NCBI GenBank assembly: GCA_013398175.1
Contig: VZRZ01003105.1
Location: 186,001 to 250,000 of the forward strand
Direction: 5' to 3'
DNA length: 64,000 nt
Source: Climacteris rufus
Taxonomy: Eukaryota; Chordata; Aves; Passeriformes; Climacteridae
Numbering within the stretch: position 1 is the first letter of the stretch; each line of letters opens with the position of its first letter. A program made the translations under genes and the position numbers. Positions 37,141 through 49,455 of this stretch are shown here, one piece after another. The notes beneath the pieces are model-generated. The model had not been told where the DNA came from and did no database searches. It saw nothing but the letters and a program-made list of their open reading frames with translations.

Positions 37141-40100
37141 TTCCCAGCCTGAAGTGATGTCTCCACCATTCCTTCTCCATAGCATGCCACTTAAATCCAT
37201 GTGGTCCTGGACCATTATCACCTTTTTCCACCTTTCTGTGGGCTGAGAGCTTTCCATCACAAGCAGGGCAGCAGGGCTTTCCCCATCTCACAGAGTGTTA
37301 CTGCCTCTTCATCATAGCACTTTCTAATTTCTGTCTTCTCCCTAACTTTGCCCAGTATCAGTGTGTCTAGTAGGTATTGAAGATTATACTGTCCAGTTTA
37401 ATTTCTCTCTCCTAATTTGCTCAATAACGTCTATGTTACTTTCATTTATTGTCAGCCCTATTGATCTTCTTCTAATCTAATTCTCATCACTGCACTCACT
37501 GTATTCCCTATGTGACAGCTGAAAGTCCTTGAGGAGGAAACATTGACTTGGTATTCCCTACTGTGAATGCTCTTCCTTGGAAATCATGACTGATGAAACT
37601 CCTTTCCAAACCCATCATTTTCCTATAGAAAACCTTCACTGGCTGAAGTGCATGGACACAGTTGGTCATCCACTGAATACACCTGAGCTATGCTGGGCAC
37701 AACAGTGAACGTGGCCTGCTGGGAAGCCAAGTGGGGTTTCAGGCTGAAAAAAGACACATTTTCTGAAACCTTGCTGGCCTTCAGCACCTTACCTCTGGTA
37801 CAATACAAATCACATTTGTGAGAAAATTCTTATCTGTCTATTTCCAGAGGTACTCCTTGTTCTCTTAACTCTGCTAAGTCATTCTGAGCATGACCTTAGC
37901 AGTGAGCTCGAGCACATTTGCTTTAGTTTAAAATACTGAGGCCAGCATATGCCAAACCTTTTGCCAGGTGTGCCAGGGGACTGGTAAAAGGGAGCAGAAT
38001 ACCCTGCTGCTGCCTTGTGTCCCCTGCTCACCCCTCTCCTTTCCCAGGCAGCAGCAAAGCAGAGTAAGAAATGCTGTGTGTAAGCAAAGGACCCACTTTC
38101 CCAGTGGGAGCTGTGAGACAAAACGTCTCCTAATGAGCTAAATTTTATATAGATCCTGAGCCTTAATCCTGATTCATATGTACAAAGATATGAAATGGCA
38201 GAGCTTAGCCCCCACTGGGCCAAAAGCTTTGCTTACATTTCGCAGCACAACTGGAACTCCAAATGCTGTATGTCTAATGAACAGCTAGAGCAGAAAATAT
38301 ATATCCAAAGCCTGTACTCCGTGAAAGCTTCTCTACTAGGAAAAAAAGGTGGAATATAAATATCCTGCATCAAAGAAAGTTGGAAAATGTAAAGATTTGG
38401 AATAGAGAGAAAGGCATGCAACCCAACTGGCCTTTGGTCCTGACTTGAGTCTATTAACTGGGGTAAAAATAAACATTAACAAAAACCAAAATAGCTCAGC
38501 TCGATACGTCAGGAAAACAAAAGCATATAGGACAGGTTAAACAAATGGGAAATAACATGAAATTTTTACAAGTCATATGTTCAGTTTGTAACTTTTTTTT
38601 CCATTTGGATACTGCCTTCAAGCTGACCTTGGAAAAAACAAATTAACTCCAGATCCAGAAAATCTTTGTGTATGTGTTGAACTTTAAGCTCAAGTTATTT
38701 CTCTGACTTCAAGTGGAGCAGCACTGATCTTTTGCATCTAACACCTAACTGCTGCAAGGGATTTGAAATGCCACCAGGTTCTTGGCACAGGCTCCACCCA
38801 AACGCTCCGGGCTGGAGCTCAGTGGTTCCTGCCTGCCTGGTGACAGAGGGAGGAAAAAATTCTCTGCTCTGACCTTCATTGGACCTTCAAGAGGTTTCTC
38901 TGATTTAGCTCATCAAGGGAAGTTTGTGTACACTCACCCCAGCCCTGGAGAGAAGCAAACAGCAAAGTGCATTCCAGAACTGTGCATTTGAACATGCAAA
39001 AATGCCCTAATTATGGACCCAATCACTTTCCGGAAATTCCAGCCTGCTCTCAGATCTCAGGGCTAGCTCTCTGCCGTTTCCAGGGCTCAGCTGGATGCAA
39101 GCAGCCTAGTAACTAGATGGATTAAAAAAAACAAAAAAAAAACCAAACCAAAACAAAACAGACAGACTCACTTATGAGTAGCTATAAAAACAGCAGTATT
39201 TGAATTTAAAGAGAGAGACATTACAAATGTCACACCCATTAATAAAATAATTTCATCAGAAGTATCGTGGCTGTGGGGCTTTGTATATTCACTTCTTTCT
39301 TCAGTGCTGAAAGATGCAAATTGCAGCTGTGGCCCCCCTCCAGCATGATCACCCTCTCCCTGTTTTGACAGATTTCTTGAAAGACTCAGCTCACAAGATG
39401 TCTGGCTTTTTTTGTTCTGCCTTTAGGAATTTTCCACTTCTCAAACACCTGCCCCTGCTGAGATGCTTGGGACCATCCCAATCTTCAGGCAACCTACTGT
39501 CCCAAGAATTTTTTACAAGCTGAGCACTGAAATGCAATGACTGTCATCCCTGGTCGGAAAAGTGGTGACAGCTTCCAATGTCTCTTCCCACAGCATCAGC
39601 CATAAATTATAAGAGGCAAACAGAAATATTCCCTGTATCATCACAGTATCGCTACTGCTGTAATCCTGTCCTACCCTTAAGGGGCAGCATCCTCTTTTCC
39701 ACTCTGCTGGCTATTCCAGATCCCAAGGGCAGGAAGAGGCTAATGGTGATTCATTCTGCTTCCCACCTGGAGCAGTTTCCATGGCTGGCACTACCCAGAG
39801 GCACAGCCCCTACAGTGCACTAGGGCTCAAAGCAAACCTGCAGCAGATAGTGTTCACTTCCACAAAATTAACACAATCTTTAATTAATGCAATAAGCACT
39901 GATGAGTAATAAATCATATTAAAATACAAGGAAGGCAATTTTTTAATAAATTAAGCATTGATTCACTCAATAAATATTAATCTACAAAGCATCAAGAATT
40001 CATTACATTTTAGAAAACCAGTTGAAGAACATCACTGGTGAGCTTGTCTGAAGTGTGCAGAATGGTCCCTGTTCACCCATAATATACACTATTTTTAACT

Positions 40101-40595
40101 AATTCTGTAATTTATCAAGTTAAACAACTTGCCTGACAGTGAGTCTGGATTATTCTTCCATTGCAAGATGCAATTTTCTTTACACAGATTCTAACTCACC
40201 CCTCAAATTTTTTCCTGTTTCTTAGTAACTCCTTTTCTGAGTACCTCCTTTCTCTTCCTTGATTTTGGAGTTCTTTAAAATATTTGCTGACTGGTGTCAT
40301 TTAATTTTCACCTCAATTAACTTAGCAAGAGTTGCAAAACTGGAAAAAAATTGCAGGAGGAGTGTAAATTAACTCATTCGTTTAAGTTTAGCTTATCTAT
40401 GAGATGTTCTTTCACACTTTTCCCTCTGCAGAGTTCCTCCAACCTTTTATATAGATGTGGGATGTGCTGCACTTGCTTTGACTCTTATCTACAGATTAGC
40501 AAAAGAGAAGGAAAAAAAGCCAGATGCAAAGATGCCCCACGAGACTGATATGGAGCTGTTTCTGTAGCAACCGATGATTTTCTTCTCATGTAAGA
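37141..40595. other. Gene-free AT-rich DNA
   Basis: No gene is recognised. An A-rich tract lies at 39,124-39,160. A minus-strand acceptor-like run (tttgcttctctccag) near 38,950-38,964 is followed by a frame of about 22 codons, but there is no donor of matching quality, so no exon is called. Other open frames are below 115 codons and match nothing known. Confidence 0.55.
39124..39160. repeat. A-rich low-complexity tract
   Basis: A runs are interrupted by single or paired C residues, ending in an AAAAC repeat. No retroposon body is recognised beside it. Confidence 0.7.
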
Positions 40596-40732
40596 ATGAG
40601 CCTCGTCATATCTAATTCTGAATGTATCTGGGCCTTACTTGGCAGCCAAAGCTGTGTCAAGTATAAAGTCAATATAGTCAGAAACAGTGATAAAAAAGCA
40701 ATTATAAAGTCATCTTCCTACTCCTCCTCCAG

Positions 40733-40811
40733 CCATGATCCAAAAAATATCCTTATCCATGCCTTCTGCCCCAGCACAGCACCTCCAAGCCCACAACACC
40801 CAGCAGTGCAG
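40733..40811 (+). other. Candidate 79-nt exon, coding status unknown
   Basis: A very good pyrimidine tract (catcttcctactcctcctcc followed by AG) immediately precedes this interval, and a near-consensus donor (TGCAG|GTAAGTGGG) ends it. Two frames are open across it. One has an early ATG and reads MIQKISLSMPSAPAQHLQ; the other belongs to a 153-codon open frame (40,596-41,057) rich in Ser and Pro. Neither resembles a known protein. An AATAAA with a GT-rich region just beyond it lies 470 bp downstream. Together these could mark an exon of a long non-coding RNA or of a rapidly evolving gene. The patch is GC-richer than its surroundings and is also open on the minus strand, which weakens a coding reading. 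Confidence 0.25.
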
Positions 40812-41278
40812 GTAAGTGGGGATGGAGGTGGCAGCAGCCATTCAGGGATCTGTCACACACGTGAGGCTGCTGTGGTGGAAGCTTCTTCACCTTCCTGGGC
40901 ATCCACACTCCAGGATGTCTATTCCTGCCTTGCTCTGAGTCTTCATATAAAATTCCTAAGCCCAGAGCTGAGATCAACTTCTGCTTTGGAAAGCTCCTGT
41001 CTGGTTTGTGCCATTTCACTGCCTTCATTCTGTGGGCAGTGCATTCTGCAGCTATGAGGCCAAAGGCAGGCTGCCCATCTCACCAACAGCTCCTGCCACA
41101 GCCCACTTACAGGAAGCTGGGATTGGGCTTTGGGACCGCACAAGGACTTTGTCTTCCAAACTGTATTTTACCCAGCCTGGTCTCCACTATTGATTTCTTA
41201 CCCCTGATTTTGATGTGTTTTGAACACGTGTCTGTCCCTTACCCCCTTCAATTTACTGTAAAGAGAGTTTAAGATGGA

Positions 41279-41284
41279 AATAAA
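41279..41284 (+). terminator. Possible polyadenylation signal
   Basis: The canonical AATAAA is followed within 5-20 bases by gtgcatgatgttgttttcc, a plausible GU/U-rich downstream element. A second AATAAA lies at 41,425-41,430. The hexamer is common in AT-rich DNA, so the call rests mainly on its position downstream of the candidate exon at 40.7-40.8 kb. Confidence 0.2.
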
Positions 41285-41683
41285 GTGCATGATGTTGTTT
41301 TCCTGGAAACTTTGCCACAAGTTGTCACTAATAGTGCCTTTTCTTTTTCACTTCAATACTAGTGTTTCTTTTCTATAAACTGTGTTGACACAAGAGTAAT
41401 TGAAATCAGTGTATCTTATCACAAAATAAAGCTGAGGATGCACTGAAGGGTGCATTGCACATTTCTGTGGCCTTTATTATTGCCACACTCTGTAATGTCT
41501 GGATATGATCTGATCTTTGGAAAGCTGTCCTCTCACATTACGACATGAAAGAACCCAGCAGCTCAGAAAAAGAGCAAAGAGATCCCAAATGTGCAGCTTG
41601 GCACAGCTGGATGGCACAAAGTAACTGTTCAGAGGCACCACCATAAACCTCCTTGGTTTTGCATTGGAGGGATTTACAGCAGA

Positions 41684-41709
41684 GGGGAGGGAGAATGGGA
41701 AGGAAGGGG
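41684..41709 (+). other. Putative G-quadruplex motif
   Basis: Four G tracts occur in the order GGGG, GGG, GGG, GGGG with loops of 1, 5 and 6 bases, which satisfies the usual G3+N1-7 rule. Further G-rich sequence follows. There is no promoter or transcript evidence nearby. Confidence 0.6.
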
Positions 41710-42811
41710 AGGTTAAAGGCCTGAGGGGTGGCAAGCTGTGCACCTCGTGTGTCGTGCTCCTCTGCAAAAGACGCTTCTGTGATAGAGAAGCGCAAACCTT
41801 TTTTGAGTCATTTGTTGTTGGACAGTTTAATAAATATTCAGGGATAATCAACATCTGGATAAATTTTCTGAGGAAGGCTTAGATAAAGGAAGGTTTTGGA
41901 AAAAAGTGAGCATTTCACATCTGCATAGTCCCTCAAATACAAGTTTCACTACTTGTACCCTCCTTCCCTTCAGAGTGAGAGAGTTACTGCCAAAAAGAAA
42001 CTCTTGATTTAAGTAATTATCCCAATAAGTTACTAATTCAAATCCTGTTAAAATGGATATTTTGATGGTTTAAAGCTGGTTTTTTAAACCACATTATGCT
42101 GGGCAATAATCTTTTCTTTCCATCCTGAAATCACAGGCTTTTGTTCATATAATGAAACAAGATCTCACATTTTGTACTTCCTTTTTGATTAGCTGCTAAA
42201 GTTTCCTGGTATAATGATAAAATGAACCAGTCAGCTTGTTGACACTTGACTGGGATTTTAGCAAATTGCCTCTGCTGTAGCCTACTCTGTGGAATCAATT
42301 ATTGATAATATAGGTGTGGAAGAACATTTATAAAGTGGTTTGGGATATGTTATTGCTCATGCTAAGAACTATAATGAGCATTTTAAACCATTTTGACAGT
42401 GACCTCTACAGATATTTGATCGCTGCAATATGCGGTAACTCAATTCTGGTTTAGAATCAAAACCAAGTCCAAATAATGAAAGACAGTGCCAAACCATTAA
42501 GCTACTTTACTCCTACTTCCAGTGCACATATTCTTCTACTTAACACCTGACATTTGCCTATTTTTTTCCCAAAACCAACAATGCAGGGTACCTTCCTATT
42601 TTCCCAAAGTACTGACAAACAAGTAGCTCAGACCTCTCCTCCTTCCCCCTTGAACTATTTGTCTAAGGAACAGAAGATTCACATATAATGTTCTTACAGT
42701 CCTGTTGTGCTCCAAAGCTATTTAGAATGAACATTAATACAACAAAGCTTAAAGAAAGGCGGAAAAGCCATTTTTTGGGCATGCATACAAACACTCAGTA
42801 GTACCTATGAC

Positions 42812-42828
42812 AGTAGTAGTAGTAGTAG
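42812..42828. repeat. (AGT)n microsatellite
   Basis: Between five and six AGT units in a row. It is a short trinucleotide repeat with no associated gene. Confidence 0.85.
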
Positions 42829-44860
42829 GTTGCAGCCCCTTGGTGAGCAGGTTCCTACCAAAAGCAGTAGATCATTGCTCAAAGCCATAGGAGGCTGAGT
42901 TCCCTGGGTGGCTGTACAGCGAGGCCACTGGCAATGGGCATGCTCAGCTTTATGGGCCCCACAAATTCCTGGTCTCTTCCACATATTCTTGAGTGACATC
43001 TACTGGTGCTTCATCTACAGGTTGCCTTATTTGCATATGCAGAACTCAAAAATTAGTAACCAGATTCTTAGTGAACCACTGGTAACCAAAAAAATAGCAC
43101 ACATCAGTTCACTACAAATATTTACAATCACAACAAAAAGTTGTTAAGGTTATCTTATCTCTGGAAAGAAAGGGAGGAGGAATTAACTGCTTGGAATGAA
43201 TGAATCCTTAAGCTTGCCAATAAAAGTTATGACAACAGAAAGCCCTTTCAATTTTCTGTCCTTCTGCATTTGGAAAATGCATCTTTATACAACTGAGTGA
43301 AGGAACACAAGTGGATGCGTAGGAATTTTACGGTTTATGATGTATACTATGCACATACATCTTTTCAGATGTAAAAGGACATCTTTGCAACAGCCTCTTT
43401 CTAAACAAAGTCAACAATGGCAAGGAAATCCAATCACTTTATTGAACCCAACCGGCAAACTTGACTCAGACCTCCCAATTTCATAGGCTTCTGTCCTGCA
43501 TGTTAATCCAAACCTGAAATGCTGAGACAAATTAATGCACAGATAGGCAGGGCTCTAGTCCCTCTGTAGAGTATGTGAGTATATGGAGTACAATACACAC
43601 ATCCCAGTATTCCTGCCACAGTAAAGACTGAGGGAAAAGAATGGATGATATAGCCAATACCTTGTCTGTACTTTGTTCTGCTCTTTCCCAAAAGCTCTGA
43701 GCCTGCAAGAAATGAAGGGAGAGAACATTCCTTCATGGTGTGGCCCCACATCCAGGTTGGAATCAAGGTTCTTTGTAGCTGCACTAACAAAAAGGTGGCT
43801 GTGGCTATGTGCATGTTTTAAATGTACTTACACAGCAAGGGTTCAGGATCTGCTCATTCTACAATTTAACTCAGCACTTTAAGGGGTTTGTTTTGGTAAC
43901 ACACTGCCACACAGGTTTTTCATAGTTTGTTGCATTACTATGTAAATTGCAGAGCTGTAGTTATAATCCTGTGTTTGTGACATCAATTACTTAATGCCTA
44001 TAGAGATTATTGTAATGCCACAAACAATGGATTATGTTTTAAAGTACATACTAAGCAGCAGGAGCTAATAAACTCTTCTATTTAATATTTATTTATTTTG
44101 AAAAATAGAGTAAACAAGGGCAGGAGAAACTATAGACACCACACACAGTGCCATTAACAACCAAAATCTAAACATGACACAGATAGCCTTAGGCACTGCC
44201 ATCCTTTAGTTGTGATTCCTGTCTGACATCAAGTTTTATAAAGGAAAGGAGCAGCATTTGTGAAAGCAATTATGAACTCTGAAAGTCCACCATTTGTTGG
44301 GGTGAAGCGAGGGGGTGGAGAAGCAACAGTGTTCAATGAATGTTTAAATAGAAACAAAGCATATCTACATATACCAGAAATGGGATATTGACTAACCAGC
44401 CATTGTTTATGGGCTGGTTGAGATAACAGACAGGACAGATTAACCCCAACAGAGGCAATTTTTAAACTAACCATGCAATGGTAGGAGCCTATGATTACAC
44501 AATAAGTGAGACACAAATCCAGAAGTCCATGTTCCTGCTCTGGCCCATCTGGACCTTAAGACTGAACTTCAGCTGCTCATACGCAGCTCTGACTAGCAGA
44601 GCAGTTCTCCCTAACCTTCTATTTCTGTCTATAACTAACTAAATATTTATTTAAACTGGGACTTAATTCCAACACTCGTGTCTGACCTGAGTAGCTTAGC
44701 TACCAGCTAGTAGCAGTTTAGTAGCGGTTGTCCTATTCTCTCCATGTCAACAAAGTTTAACAAACTGTCATCATGCCAGAAGAGACAGCACACCAGTGGG
44801 GAGAACACTGGCCTGGGTTCAAAGACATTACTGGTTTGGAAAAAAGAGAATTCTATTAGA

Positions 44861-44895
44861 AGAGAAAAAAAAAAAAAAGAAAAAAAGAAAAAAAC
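44861..44895. repeat. A-rich / GAAA low-complexity tract
   Basis: A 14-base A run is followed by GAAAAAA-type units. No element body is recognised next to it. Confidence 0.75.
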
Positions 44896-47866
44896 AGGAC
44901 TCTGAAGGAGATGTTGGGGTCTCAGAAAACCTGAAAAATTTCCATTGGAAGAGTTCTTCTTTCTAAGCAGTTAAATACCTTCTTGCTCCAGGAGCAGTGT
45001 GTGTTTGCACTGTTTGGCTCCTGCTCTGGATCAGAATCCTACTCAGTGCAGCACTGAAGTAGAAAACAAAGCTCTGTATTACAGCACTGACAGTACAAAC
45101 CATTAAGATATGAAACCTTCCATTCCAAAGATTTGCACAACAGCTGGACAAAATCAGTATTTTTTATTTTTGCTGCAAGGGTACAACTGACGCCAGCCCT
45201 CAAAGCTCTGCTCAGGTTGTCAAGGCACCATTAGAGCCAAAGACATTTCTGCAATAGGGACAGGCAGGAGAGAAAGGGAAAAAACTGTGTGTTTTCATAT
45301 TTAAATTAGAAGGATTATTTAAAATCTCTCCCAATCCCCACATATTGTGTAATGTTTCTTGATTACTGCATATCAGTCAAGACAACATGATAAAAATTAT
45401 AGCAAAGAACTTAAATTAGAATCTATTATGTATGGACAAATATATAAATTTATATGTCCAAATATTGTGGTCTCATCTAATTTTAAGCTTTTCATCTAAT
45501 TTCAGTTTGAGTCTGTTTCCTTTCACAATCCACGGCAGTGAGTTTGTTTTTCTATTGCTCAAAAAAAATTTTTTTTTTCCAAACCAGATCACTGCTTGTC
45601 ATATTCACTTTAACAAATGATTCAGAGCATCCCAATCTTCATTCGTCTAAAACCTGCCTATTTAATTACAGCCCATGACAGCACTGTCTGGGGAAGTCAA
45701 ATGGCACTAACGAGCGTGGGCTACTCTGAAGGTAAAAGGAACAATCTGACTTTCCAAAGAGACCCATCACTTTCTCATTTGTTTCTGAAGTAATTTTATT
45801 GTACTTTTCTATGGCATGTGATAAAACCATTACTAAATCCCTGCAACTGAATATCTGGAGCCACAGACCTAGTGGAACAAGGTCGACTCAGGCTGCAGCC
45901 TGTATCAAAATTACTAAGGACTCACTGGGACTCCTTGCAGCCACTCCCAGGGTCACTCTGCCTTTGTACACTCTCTAGGGTAAATCATGTTTAATCTAGG
46001 GAGGTGTCTCTGGAACTGTTAATAAAAAAGTCCAGTGAAAGCTGCTGGAACCAAGGTAGCATTTTGCTCTATGCATCTGAATTGGGATGTTTTTATCTTG
46101 GTTGTTAAATTGGGTATTTTAGCCCAAATCCTTCGCCCAGGTGCTTTAACTGAGAAAACCATTCCAGAGGAATTTTTATTCACAGCAGTTAAAGAGAGTA
46201 TATATGTCACAAATATGTTATGCTATATTAAAGGAGAAAATAAAAGTTTGGTTCATCAAAATCACTGAACTGAGAGAGCTTGCCTGAGAGCAGCCTTGAA
46301 TGGAGATCTGTGTAAGAAAATGAGGCTATCCAGATATTACTAGTTTATTCCTTTCTTCAGTCCATGTCAGGTTATTCTGACTAATAAAATAGGGAACAGC
46401 ATTCGTCCTGTACCCTGAACAGAGATAAGAGGTCTGAAGCCCTCTTTTCATTAGCCTCCTTGCTAACTGTTTCAAATTCTCTCTCTTTTACAGTTTTTCT
46501 GTAAGCAATTCCTCGGGGACCTGCTACCTGATGTATATCTAATGGTGGTTAAAAAACACAGAGCACACACTTGTGAAAAATCTGGTGACTGCCAAACATG
46601 AGATTGTACTAGCAGTATCCAAAGCATGAGGACTTAGTGGAAAAGAGAAGGGAATCAAATACCCTACTAACCAATCTTTATACAAAATTGCTAATTTTTT
46701 TGCATCAGAAATGTAGAGATGCTTTAGGCTTCAGTCCAGCCATAGGCTGAGTTTGCCCAGTTCCCCCTGCTGAGACAGTCACTGAAGGCAGCTCGTGTCC
46801 CTCAGAACAAGATCTCCACAAGACAGAAGCTCAGATTTGCTCATGTGTAACAAACATTTAACCAACATGAAGCTGCTTCATGAAGCAGTTGTCCTTTGGG
46901 TTCCACAGAAAATATGTTTCTCTGGGTAATTTGAAATGGGGATGTTTACCTATGATGTGTGAGTCACTCTCAAGTTTCAATTTTTTTTAGAAATAGATCT
47001 GTATTTTAATTGCTACCATTGCCTTGTTTACGTTCTTCATTTATTAGAAGAAATCCAAGAGGTTTCCAAACATCCATTGAGCATTAACCTTAAAAATTAA
47101 TTATCTAGATGTTTACAACAACATTTACACACTGTGTTAGGAAAAACAATTTGCTTCCCCAAAGAGTACATATTTTTTAGTTAGCAAAAGAGCTGTGGTA
47201 TGTCAAGAATAACTCAGGAGGAAGTATCAGTCCATCATTTCAAACCAATTTCACAGTTGCAGGAAAGGTGAACAAAGTTTCCACAGGTGAAAATGCCAGG
47301 AAAATTTATCCTTGTTCTTAGCCTGAACTCTATTGTGTCAGACAGCTATATTTCAGGATTTTTTTATATTTTTTTTTCAAAGACCAACACAAATGTAAAT
47401 GTTCCAATTTATAGTGGCAAAATTAGCTGTCAGATTCATTCTTGTTCTCAGTGAGCTTAAATTTTTCTTTTGGGCACTGAAGACAGAGAACATTTTTCCT
47501 TTTGAAATGTAGCTCCCTTCACCACAGTCCTGAGGCTTCAGGTTGTGGAGGAGACGCAGGAGCCCAGCTTGGCTTTGCCCTCTCCAGTCCCAACCTCCCC
47601 AAGGGAAAGTTTATTCCCCACAGATCACTCCAGAACAAAGTCTCTCTACTGTGCCAGCCCCCAGAAATATATCTGTGCTCATTTACAAGTGGAAAAAATA
47701 TGAGAGTTCATGTCTTTTATATCCCCAAATAAATAAACTAAACGGTTCAGACAATACAATAGAATCAGTATTTTCAAATGAGCTTTTTAATGAAGCCTGA
47801 ATAGATTTCCAGCCCACATGAGCAGAAAACTAAGTAAAATCATTGGGGATTACTGTTAAAAAGCTC

Positions 47867-47910
47867 AGTGAAAAAAAAAAGAATAAAAGAAAAAGAAAGA
47901 AGAGCAGATC
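47867..47910. repeat. Purine-rich A/G tract
   Basis: About 44 bases are almost entirely A and G on the plus strand. This is low-complexity sequence; the open frame across it is Lys/Arg-rich only because of this composition. Confidence 0.65.
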
Positions 47911-49422
47911 TTAGGGCAGAAAAGGCACTTTGCATACAGAGAGCTTGCAAAGCAAGGGGCAGCAGAGAAGAAAGTGTTAAGAGAACTGAAGATAAAAAGG
48001 TGCCATTAGGAAGAGGGCTTTGGAGGAGATTACACAGAAATAAGACAAAATTTTTCTTAAAACCAAATAAGCAAACAAACCAGCTCCCCCAGCCCTCTGA
48101 TCAGCAAAGAAATCAGAACTGTCAGCTTTCATCTGCCTTGTACAATAAGCCTAAACTCAAAAGAATAGTTAAGTTTTGATTCAAGCCACACAAAGCTAAT
48201 TTTTGCTGGCCATGGCTTTTCCTAACTCAGTGTTTTGGACTCTGAGGAATGTGAGATTTTCTAGGTTGGGGAGTGTTTTAGTATTGCTACTATGTCAACT
48301 TTGAATTATGCACGGATTTTTAAATATGGAACTGTTCCTCTACTTATGATGACAGGCACATTCACATCATATAAAATTGGGAATGAGGAGAGCTAAACAA
48401 AGCCAGTGAGTTCTGAATTGATCACCTAAAACATCTGCTGTATTGCTTAGGAATTGCAGCACATATGGTATATCAGAGCATCCAATATTTGGAGGCACAG
48501 TACCTATGCAGAACATCCATAAAATGTCAGAAACACCCATTTTGGCCATTTCAGTCTTAACTCTGAATGTTCTTTTTTTAAAATAAAATGCCTAAAATTA
48601 TTTCTGGGTTCAGTTTTCTGTTTTATCATGTAATTTGATTGCAATCAATTTATCTCCCACCCTAAGTTTCCCCTGTGTTTCTGTACAGCACTGGGAATGC
48701 TAATGTTCAAAACAACAACAAGAGCATAAGGGAAAAGAGAAAAAAGTTAGCATCTAAATGTGATACTTCCTATCTCGGCCAATCTGCTCCTTGTACTTAT
48801 TCTGAATCTCACCATTTTTAGGGTACAATAATCCCACAGCCACCTTCACACAATATCTATCAACAACAAATCAGAACTAGTCATTTTAAATGGGATTTTA
48901 CTCTGATTTAACAACCCTGCTATATCACACTCCAGGTCTTGCCAAGAGACAGGATGTGACATTTTTCAAGAACTGACCGAGGACTGAATTAGGCACCTGA
49001 ATACTTTTCAAGCAGTAATGCATTTTTATAGGCTGATTCTAAGGATCAAAATTTCACTAAAACAGGCCAGGCTGAAGCCTCTGATTTTGCGTTACAAATT
49101 AGTAAGGCAAAATATCTCAAATCATCAAATAAAAATTTTTTTTGAATCCTACTGCCCAATTATTGGCTTTGCTTTGTAAATGTGGCTTTGATTTGCGGGA
49201 GATAACAAAGACTGGACTGTCATATTCACTCAGATTACATCCCAATGGAAGAGAGAGCTGCTGTGCAAAACAGAGAAAATACCAAACAGGGCATTGCAGC
49301 CACAGAGTCAGAGACCATTAGATTGAAAATAAATTCTTCAGATGGGAACTAGTCTAGGGAACAGTACAGGTTCAGAAAAGATGGCAGAGATCAGCTAAAA
49401 CACTTGCAATTTCTCTTGCCAG

Positions 49423-49455
49423 AGTTTCCTTTAACCAGTTCAAGCTCAGAAAGAG
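49423..49455 (+). other. Candidate 33-nt microexon (weak)
   Basis: The run aatttctcttgccag precedes 33 bases that end in AAAGAG|GTAAGGG, a good donor. The length is a multiple of three and two of three frames are open, reading VSFNQFKLRK or FPLTSSSSER. A second acceptor inside it (ctttaaccag) would give a 17-nt form. A further strong acceptor-like site (tgttgctgtctcttgcag) follows at 49,511-49,528, only 73 bp beyond the donor, which is at the small end for a vertebrate intron. No frame or partner exon ties these to a known gene, and the arrangement may be chance. Confidence 0.15.

Larger units (their letters stand above)
41285..49422. other. Gene-free AT-rich DNA, 8 kb
   Basis: No gene is recognised. 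The stretch contains a G-rich tract (41,684-41,709), an AGT microsatellite (42,812-42,828), an A-rich tract (44,861-44,895) and a purine-rich run (47,867-47,910). Around 45,433-45,466 there is a short imperfect inverted repeat centred on tataaatttata. Open frames reach about 125 codons, lie on both strands and are unrecognised. Confidence 0.55.

Noticed and set aside
38940..38970. Strong minus-strand acceptor-like tract (gcttctctccag)
   Set aside because: The following frame closes after about 22 codons and no donor of matching quality is nearby.
40596..41057. 153-codon plus-strand open frame as an intact gene
   Set aside because: The translation is Ser/Pro-rich with no known family, and the minus strand is also open in this GC-richer patch. 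Only the splice-bounded part was kept, as a weak exon candidate.
47868..48179. Basic Lys/Arg-rich open frame
   Set aside because: Its composition follows from the purine-rich simple sequence at its start. It has no motif or context.
48440..48475. 'gcagcacata' word resembling the 5' part of U6 snRNA
   Set aside because: Only about ten bases agree and the rest of U6 is absent. No tRNA, snRNA or rRNA gene was found anywhere in the window.
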